This document shows positions 6,781 to 14,256 of a stretch of 14,672 nucleotides of DNA, in pieces (position 1 is the stretch's first letter; each line of letters opens with the position of its first letter). Location: NCBI GenBank assembly GCA_964455375.1, contig CAYVXE010000103.1:1-14672 (forward strand), read 5' to 3'. A program made the translations under genes and the position numbers. The DNA comes from CAYVXE01 sp964455375. GTDB taxonomy: Bacteria > Zhuqueibacterota > Zhuqueibacteria > Oceanimicrobiales > Oceanimicrobiaceae. The notes under the pieces were generated by a model, which was not told the origin of the DNA, searched no databases, and worked only from the letters and a program-made list of their open reading frames with translations.

Positions 6781-7866
6781 ATGTTCTATTATATTTTTTA
6801 TCCTCTAAGAGACGTGATTTCGGGATTCAATTTATTCCGGTATATCACCTTCCGGTCGGCATGGGCAGCGATCACCGCTTTGCTGATCAGTTTTCTGGTG
6901 GGGCCGTTCATCATTAAAAAATTACGTGAGCGGCAAATCGGTGAAGAAATTCGCGCAGACGGACCGGAAACGCATTTGAAAAAAGCCGGCACACCGACCA
7001 TGGGAGGACTCATCGTTTTGGCGGCTGTCCTGATACCCACACTTTTGTGGGCAAAATTAGATAATATTTATATTCTCATGATTCTGCTTTCCACCATCTG
7101 GATGGGCATTGTCGGTTTCATCGACGATTACATGAAAGACGTAAAAAAGATGCCGAAGGGTCTGGTTGCCAAATACAAATTGTTGGGACAACTCACACTT
7201 GGAGCAATTATCGGCGGCATTTGCATTTTTGCACCTCAATTTGATGGATTTCATACGCTGAGCACGCTGCCATTCTTCAAAGATTACGAAATCGATTTTG
7301 GCATGCTCTACATTCCCATGGTTATTTTTGTAATTACGGCTACATCGAACTCGGTGAATCTTTCCGACGGCCTGGACGGCCTGGCCATTGGTCTGGTGGG
7401 AATTTCGGCCATTGCCTGGGCAGCCATCGCCTACTTTTCCGGACGAACGGATTTTAGCGACTATCTGAATATCATCTATTTACCCGGTGCCGGAGAGCTC
7501 ACTGTTTACTGTGCGGCGTTGGTTGGAGGATCATTGGGATTTCTATGGTTTAATGCTTACCCTGCAAAAGTTTTTATGGGCGATACCGGCTCGCTGGCCC
7601 TGGGCAGTGCGCTTGGTACATTGGCCATTTTGCTAAAAAAGGAATTACTCTTAATTATCATTGGCGGCGTTTTTGTGGCCGAGAGTCTGTCCGTAATCAT
7701 TCAGGTGCTCGTGTACAAACGGTCAAAAAAACGATTCTTTAAAATGGCGCCGCTACATCACCATTTTGAATTGAGTGGTTGGTCGGAACCAACCGTGGTC
7801 ATTCGTTTTTGGATCATTGCAATTTTGCTGGTTCTATTCAGTCTAAGCACATTTAAAATTCGCTAA
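6781..7866 (+). CDS. mraY: Phospho-N-acetylmuramoyl-pentapeptide transferase MraY
   Basis: Integral membrane enzyme of 361 residues (typical length, about ten membrane segments) that transfers phospho-MurNAc-pentapeptide from UDP to undecaprenyl phosphate, forming lipid I. Hallmarks are KKAGTPTMGG (67-76), the metal/active-site aspartates in FIDDYMKD (Asp115-Asp116), NSVNLSDGLDG (190-200), AKVFMGDTGS with Asp268, and the HHH motif in PLHHHFELSGW (326-328). ATG 6781 fits the family N-terminus but has no SD (AGAAAA only). It has its own candidate promoter. It directly precedes ftsW with one base between them, where murD usually lies. Confidence 0.97.
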   Translation: MFYYIFYPLRDVISGFNLFRYITFRSAWAAITALLISFLVGPFIIKKLRERQIGEEIRADGPETHLKKAGTPTMGGLIVLAAVLIPTLLWAKLDNIYILMILLSTIWMGIVGFIDDYMKDVKKMPKGLVAKYKLLGQLTLGAIIGGICIFAPQFDGFHTLSTLPFFKDYEIDFGMLYIPMVIFVITATSNSVNLSDGLDGLAIGLVGISAIAWAAIAYFSGRTDFSDYLNIIYLPGAGELTVYCAALVGGSLGFLWFNAYPAKVFMGDTGSLALGSALGTLAILLKKELLLIIIGGVFVAESLSVIIQVLVYKRSKKRFFKMAPLHHHFELSGWSEPTVVIRFWIIAILLVLFSLSTFKIR

Positions 7867-7867
7867 A

Positions 7868-9022
7868 ATGAAAAACAAATTCGACATTCATTCACCCATT
7901 CTTCTTGTTGTTTTAATGCTGCTGTTCACCGGCGTTGTGATGGTGTACAGTGCCAGTTCATTTAAAGCCCAGGAGTTGTACGGTGACAGTAACTTTTTTC
8001 TGAAAGCGCATTTTTATAAAGTGCTGCTCGGCGTTGGACTGATGCTCATTACCGCCAGCATACCTTACAAATTCTGGTTGAAAATTTCACCGGTACTTAT
8101 GTTTCTTGCGGTCTGTTTGTTGCTTTTCCTGATTTTCAGTCCCGGCACGGTGCAAGTGAGAGGCAGCAAACGCTGGCTGAATTTCGGTCTATTCCAGTTT
8201 CAGCCATCCGACTTTGCAAGAATCGCATTGATTTTATTTCTAAGCTACTCTTTGAGCCTGAAGAAATCATTGCAATCGGACAACTATCATAAATTTTTCT
8301 TTCACTTACTGATGACCGGAATCGTTATTTTCCCCATTCTAGTACAACCGGATGTCGGTACAGCGTTGATCATCAGTATCATTGCATTGTCGATTATTTT
8401 TGTTTCCGGTGAAAAACTGCGCTACCTGTTCAGTCTGGTGGTGGTCGCTGCACCGTTGACATTTTTTATATTGATGCAAACCGGTGGCTATCAAAAAGGC
8501 AGAATCGTCAATTTCTGGCATTCCATGCAAGGAACGGAAATCGCCTGGCAAACGCAGCAATCCCTCATCGCTTTTGGCAATGGTCATTGGGGAGGACTGG
8601 GACTGGGCAGTGGAAAACAGAAATACCACTTCCTTCCGGATCCGTTTACTGATTTCATTTACTCAATTGTAGGTGAGGAATTGGGGCTTATTGGCGCAGT
8701 GCTGATTCTTATTTTATTTTGCATCCTTATCTGGTACGGATTTCAAATTGCAACAAACAGCAATGAAAAACAGGGGAAATTACTGGCATTTGGAATCATT
8801 TTCAACATCGCTATTTATGCCCTTACCAATGCCGGAGTCGTGCTTAATTTGTTACCTACAACCGGAATTCCAATGCCATTTATGAGTTACGGCGGGTCGG
8901 CGTTGTTAACGAATCTTTTTTTAATGGGCATTTTATTGAACCTGTCCAGTGAAAACCGTAAAAAGAAACGGTTAGTACCGGTAAAAAATCACTCACAGCG
9001 CAGGGTAGTGATGCTAAAATGA
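7868..9022 (+). CDS. ftsW: Septal peptidoglycan glycosyltransferase FtsW (SEDS family)
   Basis: Polytopic membrane protein of 384 residues, about ten membrane segments, that polymerises lipid II at the septum together with FtsI. Seen are the N-terminal MVYSAS segment, KRWLNFG with the conserved QPSDFARI (112-119), PDVGTA (161-166), the QQSLIAFGNGHWGGLGLG loop (about 230-247), PDPFTDFIYSIVGEELG (257-273) containing Asp262 at the position of the proposed SEDS catalytic aspartate, and PTTGIPMPFMSYGGSALL near the end. This pattern separates FtsW from many RodA proteins only partly; the location inside the dcw cluster decides. The start is one base after the mraY stop with no SD, and the stop overlaps the murG start by 4 bases (ATGA), implying coupling. 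Confidence 0.96.
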   Translation: MKNKFDIHSPILLVVLMLLFTGVVMVYSASSFKAQELYGDSNFFLKAHFYKVLLGVGLMLITASIPYKFWLKISPVLMFLAVCLLLFLIFSPGTVQVRGSKRWLNFGLFQFQPSDFARIALILFLSYSLSLKKSLQSDNYHKFFFHLLMTGIVIFPILVQPDVGTALIISIIALSIIFVSGEKLRYLFSLVVVAAPLTFFILMQTGGYQKGRIVNFWHSMQGTEIAWQTQQSLIAFGNGHWGGLGLGSGKQKYHFLPDPFTDFIYSIVGEELGLIGAVLILILFCILIWYGFQIATNSNEKQGKLLAFGIIFNIAIYALTNAGVVLNLLPTTGIPMPFMSYGGSALLTNLFLMGILLNLSSENRKKKRLVPVKNHSQRRVVMLK

Positions 9023-10149
9023 CGGATGAAGATTCAAAATCGAGAACGATCATCATAGCCGGTGGCGGCACCGGAGGCCACCTTTATCCGGGTATTGCCC
9101 TGGCGCAGGAGTTTGAAAAACGGCGCAACACAAGCATCGTTTTTATCGGGACGGCGTACGGAATTGAAAATAAGATTTTACCGCAATACCCCTATGTATT
9201 TAAAAAAATTGCCATCCGGGGTTTACAAAGGAAAATCAGTATAACAAATCTGCTCTTTCCGTTTAGATTTATATTAAGTTTGCTGCAATGTTCTTTTATT
9301 TTAATGCACTATAAACCGGTCGCAATTATCGGAACCGGTGGTTATGTAAGCGGCCCTATTTTGATGACTGGAATTTTGTTTCATGTTCCAACTTTCATTC
9401 AGGAACAAAACAGTTACCCGGGGCTGGTGAACAGATTGCTTGGCAATCGTGTCAACCAGGTACATGTAACATTTAAAGCGTCTATGAAGTACTTTAATAA
9501 ACAAAAAAATATCTTTGTCAGTGGTAACCCGGTGCGGGGGGATTTCAATTCTCTATCCAAAAGCGATGCGCGGCAGCGTTTTCACTTACAGCACGATAAA
9601 TGCACGCTTTTTATTTTTGGCGGCAGTCAGGGAGCACATGCCATTAATCAGATCGTATTGAAATCGCTCGACCGGCTGCTGGAAAACGAGAACCTGCAAA
9701 TTCTATGGGCAACCGGAACGGCAGACTTTGAGCAGATTAAAAAACGCTCGGCAAACAGCGATCGGGTTTCAGTTCAAAAATATATCGACGATATGCCCGC
9801 GGCTTACGCCGCGGCAAACTTAGCCGTATGCCGCTCCGGTGCCTCCACCCTTTCAGAAATCGCCATTTGCGGGCTTCCGGCCATTCTGATTCCGTACCCT
9901 TACTCGGCAGCCGGCCATCAGGTAGTGAATGCGCAATCGGTTGCGGACGCCGGTGCAGCGGTTCTTTTACAGGAGACGACATTAACTGAAACCAGTTTTC
10001 TAAGCACCATAAACGACATAATTAGTAACAGACAGAAATTAGAAAATATGCGGCAGGCGCAATTTAAGCTGGCCCGACCTCAGGCAGCAAAAGACATCGT
10101 CACAGCGATTGAACAACAATTAACCCAACAAAACGTACATGCAGCATAA
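9019..10149 (+). CDS. murG: UDP-GlcNAc:lipid I N-acetylglucosaminyltransferase MurG
   Basis: Membrane-associated GT-B glycosyltransferase of 376 residues that converts lipid I to lipid II on the cytoplasmic face. The N-domain has the glycine loop GGGTGGHLYPG (15-25), the IGTGGYVSGP loop and QEQNSYPGLVNRLLG. The C-domain has GNPVRGDF, the FGGSQGAHAIN loop, and the UDP-GlcNAc-binding CRSGASTLSEI...PYPYSAAGHQ. All diagnostic segments are intact and the length is normal. It starts in a 4-base overlap with ftsW. It is followed by ftsQ after only 35 bases, where murC, and often murB or ddl, would be expected. Confidence 0.97.
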   Translation: MTDEDSKSRTIIIAGGGTGGHLYPGIALAQEFEKRRNTSIVFIGTAYGIENKILPQYPYVFKKIAIRGLQRKISITNLLFPFRFILSLLQCSFILMHYKPVAIIGTGGYVSGPILMTGILFHVPTFIQEQNSYPGLVNRLLGNRVNQVHVTFKASMKYFNKQKNIFVSGNPVRGDFNSLSKSDARQRFHLQHDKCTLFIFGGSQGAHAINQIVLKSLDRLLENENLQILWATGTADFEQIKKRSANSDRVSVQKYIDDMPAAYAAANLAVCRSGASTLSEIAICGLPAILIPYPYSAAGHQVVNAQSVADAGAAVLLQETTLTETSFLSTINDIISNRQKLENMRQAQFKLARPQAAKDIVTAIEQQLTQQNVHAA

Positions 10150-10173
10150 TTGAACAGGGCATGCATAAATATG

Positions 10174-10179
10174 AGGAGG
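10174..10179 (+). promoter_or_regulatory. Strong ribosome binding site that fixes the ftsQ start
   Basis: A perfect AGGAGG lies 5 bases before ATG 10185. This argues against the in-frame ATG at 10161, which would place the SD inside the gene and add eight residues. It is the strongest SD in the cluster. Confidence 0.8.
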
Positions 10180-10184
10180 CTACC

Positions 10185-10967
10185 ATGACGGTTTACTCAA
10201 AATACAAAACAAAACCACGGCAACGAGGAAGAAAAAAATCTCCGAAACCATCCTCCCGAAAAGTCGCTTTGTGGTTTTTTATCATAACCACAAACATTCT
10301 CATATTGCTGAAGGTTGCCACCTGGTTAAACGCTCAGGAGCTCTTTGAATTTAAGCATCTCAAAATTGTGGGCACAAAATATACCCAACAAAAAGAAATT
10401 CTCAATTACGCGAAAATCGACTCATCCTTGAGTTTGTTTAAATTGGATTTAAAGTTAATTGCAGAGCATGTAAAGAAACACCCGCTTGTTCAAAATGCAG
10501 TGGTAAGCCGGCGCTTACCCTCCACTCTTATCATCCAGGTTGAGGAGAAAAAACCTATCGCATTGTTAAACCAGAATCAGCTACTGCCCATCGATGCAAA
10601 CGGGGATATTTTAAACGGGCTAAAACCGGACATGTTATTTGATCTGCCGATCATTTCAAATGTTGAAGCGGGCCAGGAGACGAATATAAAAGAAATTGTC
10701 GATTTTTTGAATTACATAAAAAAATACCAATTTCCGCTTTACTGTGAAATTTCAGAAATTTCATTTTCACAGAAAGTTGGTATTTATTTTTGCCTCGTGG
10801 ATGATTCCATCCCGGTGGTCCTCGGCAAAGGCAATTATCAAACAAAGGGACAGCATTTTACAAAAGTTTTATCCATCGTGAAAGGTAAAAAACAATTATC
10901 TGATGTTGAGTTTTTTGATCTGCGATTTGAAAATCAGGTTATCGTAAAAGAATCTATAAAAAGTTAA
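10185..10967 (+). CDS. ftsQ: Cell division protein FtsQ (POTRA domain)
   Basis: Bitopic inner-membrane divisome protein of 260 residues. The cytoplasmic tail is strongly basic (KTKPRQRGRKKSPKPSSRK), followed by one transmembrane segment (about 27-48). A POTRA domain then runs from FEFKHLKIVG to VEEKKPIA (about 54-124), including the LPSTLIIQVEEKKPIAL pattern, and a beta domain fills the rest. FtsQ joins FtsL and FtsB in the activator complex of FtsW-FtsI. The start is set by the AGGAGG at 10174-10179. The sequence is divergent, as usual for FtsQ, but POTRA architecture and position just before ftsA make the call firm. Confidence 0.9.
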   Translation: MTVYSKYKTKPRQRGRKKSPKPSSRKVALWFFIITTNILILLKVATWLNAQELFEFKHLKIVGTKYTQQKEILNYAKIDSSLSLFKLDLKLIAEHVKKHPLVQNAVVSRRLPSTLIIQVEEKKPIALLNQNQLLPIDANGDILNGLKPDMLFDLPIISNVEAGQETNIKEIVDFLNYIKKYQFPLYCEISEISFSQKVGIYFCLVDDSIPVVLGKGNYQTKGQHFTKVLSIVKGKKQLSDVEFFDLRFENQVIVKESIKS

Positions 10968-10994
10968 TTCACGGATGGTTCAACATCCTTTAAT

Positions 10995-10999
10995 GAGGG
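10995..10999 (+). promoter_or_regulatory. Ribosome binding site supporting the ftsA start at 11008
   Basis: GAGGG at 10995-10999 lies 8 bases before ATG 11008. In-frame ATGs at 10975 and 10993 also exist but lack an SD and would add 11 or 5 residues before the conserved ANYVTGLDIGTTK amino end. Confidence 0.6.
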
Positions 11000-11007
11000 T
11001 TAACAGC

Positions 11008-12255
11008 ATGGCAAATTATGTTACAGGATTGGACATTGGTACGACAAAAATCTGTGCCATCATTGCAGATGTAGAGGAAGGTGCAATGCCAACGATTATC
11101 GGCGTGGGTACCAGTCCGTCCGATGGTTTACGGAGGGGGGTTGTAGTCAATCTCGACAAAACGATTCGATCGATTCAGACTGCAGTGGAAGAAGCAGAAC
11201 GGATGGCCGGCGTAGAAATCCATAATGTCTATGCAGGAATAGCCGGTGATCACATTCGCAGCATAAACGGCCGCGGTGTGGTTGCGGTGGCGGGAGCAAA
11301 CAATGAAATCACTCAGGCGGATGTTCGCAGGGTCATCGATGCCGCAAAAGCGGTTGCACTGCCAATCGACCGGGAAATATTGCATATTCTGCCGCAGGAA
11401 TTTATCGTCGATGATCAACACGGCATTAAAGACCCGGTGGGGATGTCCGGCGTTCGCCTGGAAACTGAAGTGCATATTGTCACGGGAGCAATTACATCGG
11501 CACAAAATATCTACCGCAGTATCGATCGTGCCGGCATTCAAGCCCTGGACCTGGTGCTGGAACCGTTGGCGTCAAGTTACGCAGTGGTCAATGAGGATGA
11601 GAAAGAGTTAGGCGTCATTGTGATGGACCTTGGCGGCGGCACCACCGATATCGCCATGTTTTATGAAGGCTGCATTCGTCACACAGCAGTGGTTGGTTTA
11701 GGTGGGAAAAATGTCACCAATGATATGGCGCTGGGGTTAAGAACTCCTGTGGATCAGGCGGAACAAATTAAGTTAGCCCATGGCTGTACCGTTCACACCG
11801 AAGGAAATCGCGACCTCACCATCGAGGTTCCCGGTGTCGGCGGGCGAGCACCGAGAAAAATTTCCAAATCCTATCTTGTGGATATTATTCAACCGCGAAT
11901 GGAGGAAATTCTCAGTCTCTCCTACCGGGAAATAAAAAAATCGAATTATGCCAATTTAATGACCGCCGGAGTTGTTTTAACAGGCGGGGGTTCAATGCTG
12001 AGAGGAACGGTTGAATTAGCCGAAGAAATATTTGATATGCCTGTTAAGCTCGGTGTTCCCAGCAATTTTAACGGTTTAACGGATTTGGTGCGCAGCCCTA
12101 TCCATGCAACGGGTATCGGACTCATTCACTACGGGATACATCATAAATATGATGGGGAAGATTTTTTTGATGTCAATGAGCACGGGCTTTTTAATTCAAT
12201 AATAAACAGAATGAGAAACTGGTTTAGCGGTACTCACCGTTATACCACACATTAA
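11008..12255 (+). CDS. ftsA: Cell division protein FtsA (actin-like membrane tether of FtsZ)
   Basis: Actin-fold ATPase of 415 residues that links FtsZ filaments to the membrane and relays activation to the divisome. Visible are phosphate-1 GLDIGTTK (7-14), the FtsA-specific 1C domain with LHILPQEFIVDD and DPVGMSGVRLE (about 85-160), phosphate-2 MDLGGGTTDIA (206-216), and the adenosine motif VLTGGGSML (323-331). The C-terminal segment SIINRMRNWFS (397-407) looks like the amphipathic membrane-targeting helix. Eight residues follow it (GTHRYTTH), a slightly longer end than in E. coli. The gene lies 40 bases after ftsQ and 19 before ftsZ, the usual Q-A-Z order. Confidence 0.95.
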   Translation: MANYVTGLDIGTTKICAIIADVEEGAMPTIIGVGTSPSDGLRRGVVVNLDKTIRSIQTAVEEAERMAGVEIHNVYAGIAGDHIRSINGRGVVAVAGANNEITQADVRRVIDAAKAVALPIDREILHILPQEFIVDDQHGIKDPVGMSGVRLETEVHIVTGAITSAQNIYRSIDRAGIQALDLVLEPLASSYAVVNEDEKELGVIVMDLGGGTTDIAMFYEGCIRHTAVVGLGGKNVTNDMALGLRTPVDQAEQIKLAHGCTVHTEGNRDLTIEVPGVGGRAPRKISKSYLVDIIQPRMEEILSLSYREIKKSNYANLMTAGVVLTGGGSMLRGTVELAEEIFDMPVKLGVPSNFNGLTDLVRSPIHATGIGLIHYGIHHKYDGEDFFDVNEHGLFNSIINRMRNWFSGTHRYTTH

Positions 12256-12274
12256 TAAAACAAGGAGTCGTATT

Positions 12275-13453
12275 ATGAATTTGCGATTTGCATTTGATGA
12301 CGCCAATTCATCGACAGCAAAAATGAAAGTTGTTGGTGTCGGTGGAGCCGGTGGCAACGCCATCAATCGGATGATTGAAGGCAGCCTGAATGGGGTTGAA
12401 TTCATTTCAATCAACACTGATTTGCAAGCTTTGGAAATATGCAAAGCAAGTTCTCGACTGCAAATCGGACGGTCGCTTACCAAGGGACTGGGGGCTGGCG
12501 CTAACCCGGAAATTGGCCGCAAGGCTATCGAAGAAGACAGAGAAGCTGTTTTTGAAGCTTTGGAAGAGACGGACATGATTTTTGTCACTGCCGGCATGGG
12601 CGGTGGCACCGGAACCGGAGCTGCTCCGGTGGTTGCAGAAATAGCCAAAGACCTGGGAGCCCTCACCATTGGCGTCGTCACCAAACCGTTTATGTTTGAA
12701 GGACCAAAACGCATGAAACGGGCAAAGGAAGGCATCGCAGAGCTTAAAGAACGTGTGGACACGCTCATCGTTATTCCTAATCAGCGTCTGCTATCGGTCG
12801 TCCCTAAAGACACACCGTTAAATTCAGCATTTGAGATTGCAGATGACGTCCTGCTTCAGGCCACGAAAGGCATCTCAGATTTAATCGCAATTCCAGGACT
12901 GGTGAATCTCGATTTTGCGGATGTCAAGACCATCATGTCAGAAATGGGAGATGCACTCATGGGGTCAGGCGTAAGTGCCGGTGAACACCGGGCACTGGAA
13001 GCGGCGCAACAGGCCATTGCCAGCCCACTCCTTGAAGAGGTTTCCATTCAGGGCGCACTGGGAGTCATCGTCAATGTCACCGGTGGCACAAATATGACAT
13101 TGCATGAAGTCAACGACGCAACCACCATCATTGCCGAAGCTGCAGGTGACGATGCGAATATTATTTTTGGCGCCGTTATCGATGAAAGCATGGATGATGA
13201 AATGCGTGTCACTGTCATTGCGACCGGATTCAATCGAAACGGCAAGCTGAGTTCCAACGGTTTAAACAGCAGGAGGCGAATATTTGAACTCCCGGAAAAC
13301 AGTTTAACGGATTATGAAATACCAACCTACCAACGAATTCAGGCAGAGGAAAAGCCGAGAATAAATCCGGAATGTGATTCAGATAATGATTGGGAAGCAC
13401 CGGTCAACGAAGACTATGAAGTACCGGCCTATTTGAGAAAACGATTAGACTAG
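12275..13453 (+). CDS. ftsZ: Cell division GTPase FtsZ
   Basis: Tubulin homologue of 392 residues that forms the Z ring. GGAGGNA (23-29) and the tubulin signature GGGTGTG (109-115) bind GTP. The T7 synergy loop NLDFADVKTIM (211-221) carries the catalytic acids Asp213 and Asp216. The globular domain ends near residue 320, followed by a short linker and a canonical C-terminal peptide DYEVPAYLRKR (380-390) expected to bind FtsA. A second near-copy, DYEIPTYQRIQ (346-356), and a DWEAP (372-376) lie in the linker, which is unusual. ATG 12275 is preceded by AAGGAG (12262-12267) with 7-base spacing, one of the best SDs here, consistent with the high FtsZ level cells need. It is the last gene of the plus-strand run and ends at a strong hairpin. 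Confidence 0.98.
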   Translation: MNLRFAFDDANSSTAKMKVVGVGGAGGNAINRMIEGSLNGVEFISINTDLQALEICKASSRLQIGRSLTKGLGAGANPEIGRKAIEEDREAVFEALEETDMIFVTAGMGGGTGTGAAPVVAEIAKDLGALTIGVVTKPFMFEGPKRMKRAKEGIAELKERVDTLIVIPNQRLLSVVPKDTPLNSAFEIADDVLLQATKGISDLIAIPGLVNLDFADVKTIMSEMGDALMGSGVSAGEHRALEAAQQAIASPLLEEVSIQGALGVIVNVTGGTNMTLHEVNDATTIIAEAAGDDANIIFGAVIDESMDDEMRVTVIATGFNRNGKLSSNGLNSRRRIFELPENSLTDYEIPTYQRIQAEEKPRINPECDSDNDWEAPVNEDYEVPAYLRKRLD

Positions 13454-13470
13454 AATTGCGTACTCCTAAT

Positions 13471-13509
13471 AGCAAAAAAGCATCGGATTTAATTCGATGC
13501 TTTTTTGCT
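13471..13509. terminator. Bidirectional intrinsic terminator between ftsZ and rpmB
   Basis: A perfect 15-bp inverted repeat, AGCAAAAAAGCATCG (13471-13485) and its complement (13495-13509), has a 9-base loop that can close further by a few weak pairs. The A6 and T6 tracts are symmetric, so each strand ends in a U-rich arm. It begins 18 bases after the ftsZ stop and abuts the rpmB stop, so it probably serves both convergent genes. Confidence 0.85.
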
Positions 13510-13701
13510 TTAAACAGCTTTCGCAACACGCCCGCTCTTGATACAGCGCGTGCAGACCATTAGCCGCTTAACTTTCCCGTCCACTATAGCCCGTACCTTT
13601 TTTAAATTAGGCAGCCAACGGCGTCTGGTCGTATTATGAGCGTGACTCACATTATTTCCCACCAGCGGTCCTTTACCGCATATCTCACACTTTTTTGCCA
13701 T
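13510..13701 (-). CDS. rpmB: 50S ribosomal protein L28, zinc-binding form
   Basis: Basic ribosomal protein of 63 residues of the large subunit. The amino end MAKKCEICGKGP and the motif GNNVSHAHNTTRRRWLPNL are diagnostic for L28. Four cysteines, Cys5/Cys8 and Cys50/Cys53 in two CxxC pairs, mark the zinc-binding (C+) type, so the gene is not a zinc-independent paralogue. The SD GGGAG (13710-13714) lies 8 bases before the start. It is convergent with ftsZ and shares its terminator; no rpmG lies next to it in the window. Confidence 0.97.
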   Translation of the reverse strand: MAKKCEICGKGPLVGNNVSHAHNTTRRRWLPNLKKVRAIVDGKVKRLMVCTRCIKSGRVAKAV

Positions 13702-13745
13702 TTTTTATTCTCCCATTCTCGAGTTTGCTATTCCAAAAGTCTAAA

Positions 13746-13774
13746 ATGATACAAAATTCTTTTTTTAAATGCAA
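13746..13774 (-). promoter_or_regulatory. Candidate promoter for rpmB
   Basis: On the minus strand, TTGCAT (13769-13774) is followed by a 17-base spacer and TATCAT (13746-13751, 5 of 6 matches). The -35 box is weak (3 of 6). The predicted start near 13739 gives a leader of about 40 bases. No other pair in the 150-base gap looks better. Confidence 0.4.
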
Positions 13775-13814
13775 GGACGATTTTGATATTTTACCGCTAA
13801 TCACGACATGTAAA

Positions 13815-13843
13815 CTTTTTATGACTTGCCATAGCATAAAAAG
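13815..13843 (-). terminator. Possible weak terminator after exbD
   Basis: A perfect 9-bp inverted repeat, CTTTTTATG / CATAAAAAG (13815-13823 and 13835-13843), with an 11-base loop lies 12 bases past the exbD stop. The stem is AT-rich, and on the minus strand only a short TTT follows it, so termination may be inefficient and rpmB could also receive read-through from exbD. Confidence 0.35.
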
Positions 13844-13854
13844 CATGAGAACAT

Positions 13855-14256
13855 CTACTCATCAAGCTTTGTCCCAATCACAAGCTTTTTAACCCCTGCG
13901 CTTTTAATGATGTCCATGATACGCACAACCGTTCCATGAGTCACATCCTGATCGGCTTTTAAAACCAATGCATTATCCTTCATGGAAGACAATACCTTCT
14001 TTACTCTCTCTTCAAGATTTGCCGTTGTTACCTGATCCTTATTCAAAAACATGTTTCCATCTTTGTCCACATAAAGGATATATTCCTTTTGCTCCACAAT
14101 CGTCGCGCTTTGTGCGCTTGGTAATTCAAGCTTAATGCCCGGCTGTTCCAAAAACGTGGACGACACCATAAAAAAGATCAGCAACAAAAACAGAACGTCA
14201 ATTAAAGAGGTTATGTTTATCAGGACTTTACGCGGCTTTTTCTGTTTAAATTGCAT
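13855..14256 (-). CDS. exbD: ExbD/TolR-family biopolymer transport protein
   Basis: Bitopic inner-membrane protein of 133 residues. It has a short basic cytoplasmic N-terminus, one transmembrane helix (about 14-33) containing Asp20 in NITSLIDVLFLLLIFFM, the proton-carrying aspartate of the family, and a periplasmic domain. With ExbB it forms a proton-driven motor that energises TonB-dependent uptake or a Tol-Pal-type system; sequence alone does not say which, so the symbol is by family. The start overlaps the end of exbB by 11 bases, implying coupled translation. Its presence supports an outer membrane in this organism. Confidence 0.9.
   Translation of the reverse strand: MQFKQKKPRKVLINITSLIDVLFLLLIFFMVSSTFLEQPGIKLELPSAQSATIVEQKEYILYVDKDGNMFLNKDQVTTANLEERVKKVLSSMKDNALVLKADQDVTHGTVVRIMDIIKSAGVKKLVIGTKLDE

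Noticed and set aside
9797..9814. Perfect 7-bp GC-rich inverted repeat CCGCGGC / GCCGCGG with a 4-base loop
   Set aside because: It lies inside murG and arises from clustered alanine codons (Pro-Ala-Ala-Tyr-Ala-Ala-Ala). No T-run follows and the reading frame continues, so it is not a terminator.
10742..10772. 8-bp inverted repeat CTGTGAAA / TTTCACAG, operator-like
   Set aside because: It sits in the middle of ftsQ coding sequence and reflects a repeated Glu-Ile-Ser codon pattern; there is no promoter nearby.
12196..12768. Long minus-strand frame of 190 codons opposite ftsZ
   Set aside because: It is a shadow of the biased ftsZ coding sequence and contains no recognisable domain.
13695..13892. 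Plus-strand frame of 65 codons over the rpmB upstream region
   Set aside because: It overlaps the rpmB start, its leader and the exbD end on the opposite strand, has low-complexity hydrophobic content, no SD and no family resemblance.
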